A stretch of 64,000 nt of DNA from JBDHUW01 sp039809345. GTDB taxonomy: Bacteria; Patescibacteriota; Gracilibacteria; Absconditabacterales; Absconditicoccaceae. The position numbers and the translations under genes were made by a program. The notes under the pieces were generated by a model. It saw nothing but the letters and a program-made list of their open reading frames with translations, was not told the origin of the DNA and searched no databases. The DNA lies in contig JBDHUW010000004.1 of assembly GCA_039809345.1 (NCBI GenBank), forward strand, positions 60,426-124,425, written 5' to 3'. Below, in pieces: positions 40,438 to 51,058 of this stretch (within the stretch, counting starts at the first letter, position 1; each line of letters begins with the position of its first letter).

Positions 40438-41678
40438 CCATCATATGAGGGTGAGCAGCTGGAATGATGGTAGCATCTACCATCTGCGAGACCAGTCTCG
40501 CAGAGTGAAGTTTGTCAACATACGACATACATATTTTTGAAAAGAACAAAGAGCTAGGAACCAAAGTTCGCATCAGCTGAGGTGGCAGGTGCAATGTGAC
40601 AACTGGGTTTTACAAAAAACAAGATCTACAAAAAAAATATACTCGCTGACGAAGTTTTCTGGAGCATGCGATGGGGCAATTTTGACCTCGTAAAATGACA
40701 TCTCGGTGCGCTGAGCATGGGGTATCACTCAAATGTGAACCAGATATGCGCGTCTTCCCTAGCAGCGACAAAAGCACTGATATCATCGCAATGTTTGAAA
40801 GAATCATATGAAAAAATGTCGTAGTACATTTTGAGGAGTGAGTAGTATCAATCCAAAAGTCAGTATCGAGCTTCACGCTTAGCACACTAAAAGACACATA
40901 CGATTTTGATATAATAGTACTGACAACTGGAGGTAATGCATATGCGCATACGGGGTCTACATGAGACGGATACGCGATTGCCAAACAATTTGGCCACACG
41001 GTTTCTCCCCTTGGGCCATCGTTGAATAGTTTTCTCATTACCGAAGAATGGACCAAGCAGTGCTCAGGAGTTAGTTTTCCCAATGCCAAACTTTCGAGAC
41101 CGGTCTCGCCAAAAGTAGAAAGTCAAGGGCCTGTACTCCTCACCCACTTTGGGATTTCCTGACCAGCTACCTTCACCTATTCGTCTCAAATCCCCTACAT
41201 TCCAATCAGTTCGCATGAGCCACATACAGTACTTCTAGCGCCATTTACTGACCGCAATATGGAGCGATGGCAAAAACGGCTCGACACAAAAGCAGAAGAA
41301 GATAGAAAGAAACAACTTAACACAGTCCTAGCATATGAATTTACCAAGCGTCGAGTAGATGCATTTTTGAACCACTATCAGATTGATGGACTGAAAATGG
41401 TAAGCAATATTTCTCGCGAAGAAAGAAAACACATTGCAAAACTACTTGGAGATGGCATGGAACTGACGTTGGTTGCGCGCAGACCTTGAGATGAGTTCGT
41501 CACAGCCTGATGAGTCAACACAGACGAAGTTTCATCAAAAACGATGGAAAGCAAGCTTTGCCCATGATTATATTTTGCTGGAGAAATTTTGAATATAGAT
41601 GCAGTCACATGAGGATTTAATTTTCAATCATGTCGAGCAACAGGTAGGTGTGCTGGGGAAAGTATTTGTCATAAATAG
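40422..41678 (+). CDS. HI0933/YhiN-family FAD-dependent oxidoreductase
   Basis: 418 aa. Dinucleotide-binding start MRKRIAIIGGGAAGMMVAST, where two of the three glycines of GGG are TGA. KVRISGGGRCNVTTG is the family signature, MTSRCAEHGVSLKCEPDMRV and FPSSDKSTDI follow, and VLTTGGNAYAHTGSTGDGYA is the second FAD motif. The C-terminus GLYFAGEILNIDAVTGGFNF and QSCRATGRCAGE closes the site. The role of this family is uncertain; related proteins act in flavin-dependent metabolism. Two CGAGACC-type palindromes (40484-40503, 41095-41108) lie in the coding sequence. Confidence 0.92.
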
Positions 41679-41707
41679 ATACAAACAATTTCTGTACTTC
41701 GGAATAA

Positions 41708-43957
41708 TTACAACAAAGGCTCCATAAACTCTTCAATCTTTTCTATCACCTCTTTTTGTTGAGTAACTGCCTTCTTAGCTTCTTCTAGCGATCTTGCATA
41801 TGATGCTCTTGAAATTTCATACAACTCCTGAATATATGCTTGGTTTACTTTGACGTCTGGTGTGTACAATGTTAGCAATGAGAATGGATCTTTCACCTGT
41901 CATTTCACAATAGTTTTACAGTACAGTTCTCTCATATTTAGGTTCGCAAGGTCGTAGTCAGTCAAAAATGGTGAAAAATGTTGTTTCATATAAATTGCAT
42001 CTTCAGACGAAATTCTGAAGCTCACCAATGTTCATACATTTCAGAATAACGCATCAGAAAGATCATCAGGAATTTGACTGATGAACTGATGCGCAACCGC
42101 CAATCATAATCAGTATTTTCTTGCTTCCGAAAGAATTTCTTTGAATGTTTCTGTTGCAAAATTTTGGAACTCATCAACATACAAGAAAAATGGTATTCTT
42201 TCTTCTTTAGAAACATTTTGTCTACTCATAGACGCTTGAAATATTTTTGTCACAAACATAGCTCATAGGAATCACATTATTTCTTCTTGAAGTTTACCTT
42301 TTGGAAGCTTCACAAAGAGTATTTTATGTTGATCCATCATCTCTCTAAAGTCTAGCTTATTTTCAGGAGATGCAAAAATATTTTTCAATATATCAATACT
42401 CAACAGTTGCCCTACTTTATTCAAAATTGGCATAATAGCCTCTGTATTGAATTGTTGTGACCATCATGCAAACTCATTTGTCCAGAAGTTGCGAACCACA
42501 TCGTCATTTATATGCTCTATCATCACATAACGGAAGTCTTTATCTGTAAGGGCGCGGATTATGTCAAACAACGTAGACTTTGGCTTATCCAGTAGCGCAA
42601 GAAAAATCATACGCAAAACATGCTCAAGTTTTGGATTCCAATTTGATCAGAAAAACTTTTTAAATATATCAATAAATCACTTAGCAAGTACCTGCTTAGA
42701 CTCATTTACCTTTACATCAAGTGGATTTAAACAAAATGGGAACTGCTCATCTGTTGGGTCAAAGATGATTATATCCTTTTTGCGAGATTCAGGGACATGA
42801 GAAATTAACTCATTTATCAAATCACCATGGGGGTCAATTACCCCAATTCATTTCCCTGCTTCTATATCACGTATCATGAGTGATAACAAAAATTTTGACT
42901 TACCAACTCACGTTTTACCTACCACATAGGTATGTCTCAATCTATCTTCATCATATAATCACAATGGTATACGAGTAGATCTATAATCTGAAATACCTAC
43001 TGGAGTCATGTCACTAGGGACATTCACTGGGATAACTTCTCCTTTATTATTTAATTCATATGGGAGCGAGGGAACTCAAACAGGCACTCATAATTTTTTA
43101 GATTTGACGGTTAATAAGGCAGTTTCTGATGCTGGAGAATCAGAAAAATGGAAGATTTGACTAATTTCTTCAGATGACAAATAACATGGCTCCCACACAT
43201 CCTTCCCAGATAAAAACTCTTGAATGTTTTTCATCTTTCTATTGAAGCGAAGAAGAAACTGATTATATGGGATATTTTTAAACACTAGGAACTTGTTAAA
43301 TACTCACCTGATTTTTCATTCTGCTGTAGCTTTATTTTGCGATTGTGCTACGATTGCAATACGCACACGAAATTGTGGCTGAGTCGACTTTTTTTGATAA
43401 TACTTGTGACCTTCGCTTTTCCAATTTCATGGAATATTTCTCATGAACATATATTTAAAAAACGATAACCTTAATTCCCAATTAAACAACCAGTATGAAA
43501 ATCTTTGTTTCATATAAAACATAAAGCTTTCTGTCTGCATTGGAGTAATTTGAATTACATATGCCATTTTTTCATTCGCAATATCACAATTTTCCAAAGC
43601 TCTAAAAATATTATTTATGAAAGAACTATCTGTATGTAATGAATTAGAAAAAGGATAATATCACTTATGTTCTAGTGTAACTTCTCATATGCTTGAGCGA
43701 TTCATGTCATATTCCCACAATTTTCACTTATCTCAAATGAGCTGGAAATTAGCAAAATCTGCATAAAATTGAGATTCAAATGATGCATACGTAGTGTCAT
43801 TTGCATCAAGAGAATATACCAACTCCCCTTGATTATAATGCAAACCAATAGTAATGGTTTGGTTGGTCATTGTTTTGTTTATATCCGCCAAGAAATCACG
43901 AAATGATGCGGGTCATTCTTTGAAAGCATGATATATCTTAATAAGATGAGTTTTCAT
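41708..43957 (-). CDS. DUF87/HerA-VirB4-like ATPase
   Basis: 749 aa. The first 270 residues are a mixed alpha/beta domain without recognised motifs. Then RHTYVVGKTGVGKSKFLLSL is Walker A (its second Gly is TGA), GVIDPHGDLINELISHV follows, and ERIPFFLYVDEFQNFATETF is Walker B with the EFQNF box typical of TraG/VirD4-like and CPR DUF87 proteins. AVAHQFISQIPDDLSDALFG holds the sensor region, and a coiled coil ends the protein. Such ATPases may act in DNA transfer or in membrane-associated DNA processing. It is a single-gene transcript, convergent with HI0933. Confidence 0.85.
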
Positions 43958-44018
43958 AGCTTCAGTATAGATATTTTTCAAACTTTTGCAATAAAATAGC
44001 ACAACAATACACCACTCG
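43958..44018. other. short spacer
   Basis: About 60 bp upstream of the DUF87 gene; it probably contains that gene's promoter. AAAATAGCACAACAATAC lies at 43991. Nothing else is visible. Confidence 0.3.
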
Positions 44019-44357
44019 CTACCCTATCCTAAAATTCTCCTTCATCCTCTCTAACCAGTGTTTCCTTGGCAGTGGTAATCCATGCTTCACCAGGAACTTA
44101 TATTCCATTGGGATGATACGATAGACATTCCCCTGCTCATCTTGAATTACTTTCTTCAAGATATCTGCATTGATTGTTCGGTTTCATGCTTCATCGTATC
44201 ATTCATACTGGTCTAGGTCTGTTGTCTTGACGAGCTCCATTCATTCTGGAATATCTACTTTGATTGGTTCATCACGTCGCATATATCATTTTGCTGTCAC
44301 TTCTTCTTTGGTAAAGCTTGGGTCTATCAGATACGCAGCTGTATGAAGCCCTTGCCT
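44019..44357 (-). pseudogene. C-terminal remnant of a cysteine-rich array protein
   Basis: An open frame without a plausible start encodes VTAKGYMRRDEPIKVDIPEG, then QGNVYRIIPMEYKFLVKHGL and PLPRKHWLERMKENFRIG with TAG. This matches the last 80 residues of the intact family members (pattern FRI-x4-EL-FY-KH-IPLP-KH). The cysteines of that module are lost. It is a decayed sixth copy at the left edge of the array. Confidence 0.65.
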
Positions 44358-44509
44358 CTATCCGCCCTTGAATCTGATCGACTCACTGATACATATGCTG
44401 ATCAACACTCTACATCATACAATTCAAAGAATTCCCAACTGCATTCAAACTCGTAAGCTTTGATATGGCAGATTTACTGCATTTTGTGTTTGAACAGGTT
44501 GGAAGATAG
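44342..44509 (+). pseudogene. C-terminal remnant of a TrmB-like regulator
   Basis: The plus-strand frame reads STHGYICGSTLYIIQFKEFP and DMADLLHFVFEQVGR then TAG. This aligns with the ends of both intact TrmB-like proteins (VGELFYIAIFKDVPIGIKIE, then VADIMHFLLKQ). It has no N-terminal HTH and no start, so it is a remnant. It abuts the Cys-rich remnant, so a deletion may have joined the two. Confidence 0.6.
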
Positions 44510-44514
44510 TATAA

Positions 44515-45078
44515 TTAAGCCATTTCCAATACCGCTCTACCACTTCCCTCCTCGACTAAAGTACCCTTTTTCCCTAGTCTTTTCATTCAAAATTTCATAG
44601 CAAGTAATGCCTCAGCTCATTCTAAAGTATATATCGACAGATTTGCTTCTGATTCATCTAAAGCTTTTAAGATTTCAACAATATTCGCTCAACCGATTTG
44701 TCACATAAGTCCTGATCATATTATAAGAGACGCGACCTCTTTTCTAGAAAACTTAGTATTTAGTGTTTTAAACAATATTTCTGGTGTATATTGCCATCAA
44801 ATATCTTCATCAGTATGGCTATGACAAACAATACCATGATAATCACGATGAATACCATCTAAATGACTTTTTTGATCTTTAGACAAAATAGCTTCTCATA
44901 ATATATGATCATCAACATTTTTTAAGTTTTGTAATAATCAATTTTTTATTGCGTCCGCAACAAATCAATATCATAATGCGACATCTTTATTTTCTCATAA
45001 TTCATTATTCATACCATAAATTACATGATTCTGATCTGCAGTATGAATATTTCTTCAAAAATGAAACGATTTAATCAT
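44515..45078 (-). CDS. hypothetical protein, 187 aa
   Basis: Reads MIKSFHFGRNIHTADQNHVI, then DGIHRDYHGIVCHSHTDEDI, and closes with KRLGKKGTLVEEGSGRAVLE. There are several His in the middle (HRDYHG, CHSHTDED) that could bind metal. There is a hydrophobic helix VASLIIGSGLMGQIGGANIV but no clear TM. Not recognised. Codon use matches its neighbours. It sits inside the Cys-rich array, directly before the stop of the TrmB remnant. Confidence 0.6.
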
Positions 45079-45162
45079 TATATGTACGGAAGCAAATAAA
45101 CAATAATACCTTATATATCTATATACATAAGTCAACCATATCTACACATTTAAAAAGTTCAT
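45079..45162. other. spacer, no gene
   Basis: 84-bp AT-rich gap between the first cysteine-rich gene and the 44515 gene. It contains no hairpin followed by a T run that I can see. Confidence 0.3.
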
Positions 45163-46710
45163 CTACCTCCTCAACGCCAACCTCTCTAAATGTCTTTGAT
45201 CTGGATGCTTACGTGGAAGCGGGATATTGTGCTTACGATAAAAAGCTAACTCCTGTGGAAGTATACGAAATAGTTTCCCTGTCACTTCACATGCTATCGC
45301 TGATTGTACTATATCATCAGATACCGCTTCAATTGTGTCTGGCAAATCTTTCGCTTGGATTACCTTGTCTGATACTGGTTTCGGTGCTTCGTATGTTGAT
45401 CGATTATATCAAAGTTTAGTAGTTGATTCTGCGTCTAGTGGATAGTATTCTTGTGCTACGGTTTCATTGTATCCAAACGGGCTGAGACTTGGATCGAAAA
45501 ATTCTCATCGCTCTCCTGTGGTTTGCATATGCGTGATGATCTTTGCTACTTCCTTTTCATATTCTTCTTTTGTGTATTGCTTGTTGAAGATGCAGTAGGA
45601 TTTGTTGCGGAGTCAGATACATCAGAAGAGATGCTGAGAGTTGCTACATGAATCGCTATAGAATGAGTAACTAATATTTGGCCGACAGTTTGTCATAAAT
45701 GCATTGAAAGTTCAAGGTCACACTGTCATGCATTCTAGGAAAAATGAATTTGGAACTACTCAGTTGATAAAGCAATCATAACAATCATTCATGCCTGCTC
45801 CCCTCAAACACCATTTACAATCTCTACTATTTTGAACATTTTTAGATTGATTTACATTATAACAGTTTTGCAAATATGCTCCACTACTAGACTCTGACTC
45901 AAAAACCCAACTGTCACTTCAAACAAAATTGTTGTGTTTATAAAGAGAGATCGATGATTGATATGTAAACTCTTCTTCTGTCAGCTGTTGATTGTTGATG
46001 CAATATGATTTGTTTATCAACCCATTGCAGTTGATACAATTGGTGCATCATTCACAAAAAGCGCAGCCTTTCAAAAATGATGAATCTTTGCAATGGTTTG
46101 AATATAAGCACTGATAGCAATTGGTAATCGCGAAACACTCATAACAGTTTTCAGATCTGATACTCTGGTCACAATCGATACAGTATTTAGAGTAATCTAC
46201 ATAATGAGAATACATACACTCTTCATCATCCACGCCACTGAAAATGAGATAACTAGATTTGCATCAAATTACTTCATTAGCATAATCACAGTTTTCCGAA
46301 CTAAATATACAAAGTGCCGGCCTTGGAACCTCCTTCATCAACTCGCCAAAGTTTTCACGAAATGTCTTTGTGTAATCAAAATCCCTCCCATATGTCATGG
46401 CATCCCAACTATCAGACCATCGCGCCTTTTGATCATATACCTTATATCACTTATCTGGACTATAAATTGAAATAACTTGCTTACCGCTCGCATCACACGT
46501 TCTCCTATACAAATTTCTCTCATTACGAAAAGCCAGCCTCCTCCTCTGTCTTTCTTGCGGACATAGTGTTGGTGTTGGTATCAAAAATTTCTGTCATCCA
46601 AATGTTGGACTAATTTTCTCATAAAAAGATTTGTCATCCTGTGTGATCTCAAATTCAGTTCACGTAACACGGCAAGTCTTTTTTTCTGTTGGTTGGGGAT
46701 TGTTTTGCAT
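45163..46710 (-). CDS. cysteine-rich array protein 1 (zinc-module family)
   Basis: 515 aa with 31 cysteines by my count. The N-terminal module is KKTCRVTGTEFEITQDDKSF, then FLIPTPTLCPQERQRRRLAF and LYRRTCDASGKQVISIYSP: C-x2-(T/S)G, LCP-x-ER and CDASG suggest a zinc ribbon. The middle has repeated Cys pairs (ENCYECF, NCYQCLYSNHC, GCTNCINC) and two copies of a box like GLRNKSYCIFNKQYTKEEYE. The C-terminus repeats a half-module: ACEVTGKLFRILPQELAFYR and KHNIPLPRKHPDQRHLERLA. No signal peptide. Function unknown; the layout suggests a metal-binding scaffold. It is divergent from the TrmB-like gene at 46876. Confidence 0.8.
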
Positions 46711-46875
46711 AATGAGCATACTGTATAAAATAAATTATATTACTAGTTATTTCCTACGAACAATCATTGACATATCTCTACTTATATTCATAGATGCGAG
46801 TATAATAGATATGTATTGTAAAATTACAAGGAGTATTTATACTCTACTGTAATAATTTAATTACAACAACTATCG
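46711..46875. promoter_or_regulatory. divergent regulatory region with palindrome
   Basis: Lies between Cys-rich gene 1 (minus) and TrmB-like gene 1 (plus). It contains GAGTATTTATACTC at 46831-46844, a perfect 5-bp inverted repeat around TTTA, a candidate operator for the TrmB-like protein. TATAAT occurs at 46801 on the plus strand; TTGACA at 46768 is too far from it to form a standard pair. Confidence 0.45.
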
Positions 46876-47646
46876 ATGCAAGAAATAGCTTCTTTCCTAC
46901 AGTCTTGTTGACTGAATGACAAGGAATCTGATATATATGTAACCGTTCGGAAACTATGAGCTCAGCCAGCGAGTTCTATTGCTCGTGTTGCGTGATATGA
47001 AAGAGTATGGACCTATAAAACATTACAGAAGTTCGTGGGGATGGGAATTATGTCTGAAAGCATACAAAAATGAATCACTACGTTTTGGATACCATCAATT
47101 GATTTACTCAAATCATACATAGAACGCCATCAAACATCCTGGAACGAGCTGGGAGAACAATTCTCCTACATCAAGTCTGCGTTTCTCAGTGTTCCAAACC
47201 AATATAACATTGAAATCCCCAAGATTCAACTATTCGAAAATTCTGATGGAATTCGTTACATCTTTGCTGATATGTTGTCGCTGATTCAAGAGCAAGGATT
47301 GATCACCATCAAACTATTTGCCACCAACACCTTTGAAACCCAGCTCCTCTCCAACACAACCATAAAAACGTATGCACAAAATTTCTTCTCTGAAATACAG
47401 AAAAGGAATATCAACATCACAAGCTATGTAGCAGAATGATGAATCATCATGGAACACCTCATGATTGGAGACAACAAATCACAGAAACTCTCTTCCCTCC
47501 CAGCAGGCAACAACGCCATCAACCTGTTTGTCATATGAAAATCAATCTACATTATCATCTACAAAGAGACGCCAGTGTGACTCAAAATTGACAGCCCTGA
47601 GCTATCTCGAGCAATGCATTTTTTGTTGGAACAGACGCAAAGGTAA
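46876..47646 (+). CDS. TrmB-family transcriptional regulator 1
   Basis: 256 aa. The winged-helix start is MQEIASFLQSCGLNDKESDI, then YVTVRKLGAQPASSIARVAG and ERVWTYKTLQKFVGMGIMSE, the usual TrmB layout (L-x-E--Y--LL--G-.a--Ia---gi-r--vY--l--L---Gli). The C-terminal sensor has VRY-like IFADMLSLIQEQ and PAGNNAINLFVIGKSIYIII, then LSRAMHFLLEQTQ. TrmB proteins sense sugars or act as general repressors/activators. It is convergent with Cys-rich gene 2, with 7 nt between the stops. Confidence 0.82.
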
Positions 47647-47653
47647 AATAACA

Positions 47654-49276
47654 TTATCCAAATAAACTTTGATTATTGTTTTGTCTTTTTTCTATTCTTT
47701 TCAGGTGTCTCACGTCAGGATGCAAAGTCGGTATCTGCAGTTTATGTTTCTTGTAAAATGCTACTTCCTGTGCGATCACTCTAAACGGCCTACCAGACTC
47801 CTCACATATGAAAATACAGTTGCATATCTTGTCATCATTTAGCAAATCCTCTCGCCCGGCATCATCATAATCACGCCCATAGATCACCTTACTAGTAGGT
47901 GGTATTGCTGGATCATAATTGCTATCTAACCACAGGTATCATTTCTGCTTTGCGCTGGCAACATCCAAAGGCATATACTCATCAGCTACCGTTTCATTGT
48001 ACCCAAAAGAACTCAATGCTGGATCGAAAAACACTCATCGCTCTCACGTTTTTTGCATAGTATTAATTATCATAGCAACCTCTTTTTCGTAGTCTTCTTT
48101 CGTGTATTGTTTATTGAAAATGCAGTATGATTTGTTACGAAGTCCAATACATCAGAAACAATCATTACATGAAAAACAGTCAATACAGTACCAGCTACGA
48201 GACAATCCATTACATCCAATTGTAAATCAACTATATGTTACGAAATATGTTCAAATCGACTCGTATACGTGCGTTGATTCTGTTCCACAGTTTGTAGTAT
48301 CTGATGCAGTATCAAAATTCAATCCATCTGTTGTATATTTACAATCATGACACCCAACCATTCAATAACAAAACATACACTCTCAACTGTCTATCATATT
48401 ATTGCCATACACTTTTTGAGACCTAACGATTCTATCTACTTTACACCCCCTCTGCGTATCTTGAATCTTGTAGCTTGCAAGGGCATCCTGATAGGTCTCT
48501 GCTGTATATTGAATATTGTTGATACAGTATTGTTTGTTTAGTAACCCATGGCAATCATAACAATTCTGACATGATTGACAGTCAACGCAGTACGAGCAAA
48601 ACGAGCAATCATTGCAATAAGAACTAAAAAACACATTGTGGCATCTCACCAAATAAACTCCTTCATAAACAATATCTGAGTAATTCACCCAATATGAATC
48701 TACCACATCACGGCACTGCGGCCCGACAGCAGAAGCATAATAGGAATCTTCTATATCCCAACAGTTGAATATCATATAGCAGTTCTTCGCTTGTTCTACA
48801 TCATTCCCATACTCAGTATTCTCATTTTTCATCAAACTCAATGAGCACCTCGGCACTTTTGCATAAAAATCCTTAAACTGTCATAGGAAACTTTTTGTTG
48901 CATCAAATACAACTCAATACTCCGTTCAATCTCGGTTATCAGACCACCAGTAATCTTTGTGATACACCGTATACGCCTTGTCCGGCGAATAAATACTCAC
49001 AATACTCTCTCACGTCGCATCACACTTCCTCTTATACAACTTCCTCTCATTTCTGAAGAGCAATCTCCTTCTCTGCCTCTCCTCCGGACAAAGCGTTGGT
49101 CTCGGTATAGGAAATTTCTTCCCGTCAAATGTCGGTGAAATCTTAGCATAAAATGCGTCATCTGATGAATAAATAGGAAATTCAGTTCAGCTCACAGCAC
49201 ATGTTCTTCGCTCGATAATTGGATCATTCATCTTTTTGCTAACGTGCTCGTAGACTTCACGGGATGTGTAGTGCAT
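47654..49276 (-). CDS. cysteine-rich array protein 2
   Basis: 540 aa. It begins MHYTSREVYEHVSKKMNDPI, an N-terminal extension that is missing in member 1 and shared by members 3 to 5. The N-terminal module is RRTCAVSGTEFPIYSSDDAF, TLCPEERQRRRLLFRNERKL and YKRKCDATGESIVSIYSPDK. The middle is a run of Cys pairs (CNDCSFCSYCVDCQSCQNCY, nine Cys in about 25 residues). Two boxes follow: GLLNKQYCINNIQYTAETYQ and GLRNKSYCIFNKQYTKEDYE. The C-terminal half-module is ICEESGRPFRVIAQEVAFYK, then HPDVRHLKRIEKR. It is 24 nt downstream of member 3 in the same direction. Confidence 0.8.
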
Positions 49277-49300
49277 AGGTGAAAATTACATATAAACTTT

Positions 49301-50986
49301 TTATCAAACTATTTTTTTATACGCTTCTAGGCTATATATTTTACCATGATAATCTAGTGGGTAAATAGACAATGTCTCCTCCCCTGTCGCATCGCATTTT
49401 CTCATGTACAATGTCCTTCATGGGCGCTTAGCGAATCTCTCTTTGTGTCTTTGATCAGGGTGTTTCTTTGGCAGTGGGATATTATGCTTCTTATAGAATT
49501 GAAGTTCATAGTCCTGTATTAGAAATGGGGTCTTGGTAACTACACAGAGAAATACTTTCTTGTGTATGCCATCCATAGATATCAAGTCTGCTCGTTCTTT
49601 ATCTGTGAAACCAATGGGATCAATTATATTTTGAGCATCATGTACAACCTTACTATTGTTGAGCTCAACGTTTGAGCGTGGGAAATATGTGTCAGCAATT
49701 GTTTCATTATAGGAAAACATAGAACCATCTGGAGAAAAAAACTCCCCCCGCCTTCATTCTTTGATCATATCTGTGACAATGAGAGAGACCACTTTTTCAT
49801 ACTCTTCTTTGGAATACTGCTTATTTAGAATACAGTACTCTTTATCACGAATTCACACACACGCAAAACAGTTTTTACAATTGTATATTTTATTTGAATA
49901 GTACACATTTGTATTATTGTTGGCATAAAAGTTTCATAAACACATATAACTATTGGCAGATCACATGCACTCATACTGCCATTCTCATCAGGTTGCACCA
50001 TAGCAATCCATAGAATTTGAATATCCTTCATCATCGAAAGTATATTTCACTCACTGACCATTTGCAAAGTCACATACAAGGACACATGAGTTACAATCTG
50101 AGAGGTTATTTCATATTGAATTTTCAGCATTCATGAGATCCAATGCTGGTAATATACGATTGTCATCATCATAATCCTCTCTCAAAGTTCCTGTTTTTTT
50201 GAAATACTCCTCTTTAGTGTATTGTTTGTTATAAATACAATATTGTTTATTGTTTAGTCACCAACAGTGATGACAATATGAGCATCAAAAACATCTATCT
50301 AAAAATGAGGAGTTGGAGCAATCTTCAGAGTTTTGAGAATAAAACACATTAAAGCATTTTTTACACTTCACGCACTCATAACAATTTTCAGAGTTTTCAA
50401 TATAAGCACAATCTATACACTGTGAAGATCTTATAATTCACCAGCTATGCAAACATCTGTCAGGTTCTAGCGAAGAAAAGCACATATACGATGAATGAGC
50501 TTTGTATGTGTGATTCACATATTCAGCATTTTCTGGATCTACATTATAAAGATTGAATGTCGGCACATCATGCAACAAACCAATAAATTGCTTTTCAAAT
50601 CACAAGCCACTTTGATACTCTCTTCCGTATTCCATTGCATCCCATGCATCACTCCACCGATATTTTTGATTATATACCTTATATGGTTTATCTGGACTAT
50701 ACATACTAATTATACTCTCTCACGTCGCATCACACTTCCTCTTATACAATTTCCTCTCATTTCTAAACATCAATCTCCTCCTCTGCCTCTCCTCCGGACA
50801 AAGCGTCGGTCTCGGTATAGGAAATTTCTTCCCGTCAAATGTCGGTGAAATCTTAGCATAAAATGCGTCATCTGATGAATAAATAGGAAATTCAGTTCAG
50901 CTCACAGCACATGTTCTTCGCTCGATAATTGGATCATTTAATTTTTTGCTCACGTGCTCGTAGACTTCACGGGATGTGTAGTGCAT
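49301..50986 (-). CDS. cysteine-rich array protein 3
   Basis: 561 aa, the longest intact member. Same N-terminal extension and zinc module as member 2. It differs by a complete C-terminal zinc module: CVVTKTPFLIQDYELQFYKK, HPDQRHKERFAKRPGRTLYM and RKCDATGEETLSIYPLDYHG, so that the C-terminus repeats the N-terminal C-x2-T/S...RKCDATGE pattern in full. The middle contains Cys pairs and IRDKEYCILNKQYSKEEYEK. The two ends are therefore homologous modules framing a Cys-pair spacer. The upstream leader holds the GACCGGTC palindrome (51014-51029). Confidence 0.8.
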
Positions 50987-51013
50987 ATTGATATTTCCTA
51001 GATAGTAAATACA

Positions 51014-51029
51014 GAGGGACCGGTCTCTC
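51014..51029. promoter_or_regulatory. palindromic leader element of Cys-rich gene 3
   Basis: GAGGGACCGGTCTCTC, nearly perfect dyad 28 nt before the ATG. The flanking AAATACAGAG is shared with the leader of member 5 (55820-55841). It is followed by a duplicated GCCTCTCT stretch (51041-51059). Confidence 0.5.
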
Positions 51030-51058
51030 GAGGCTCTCCAGCCTCTCTAGCCTCTCTC

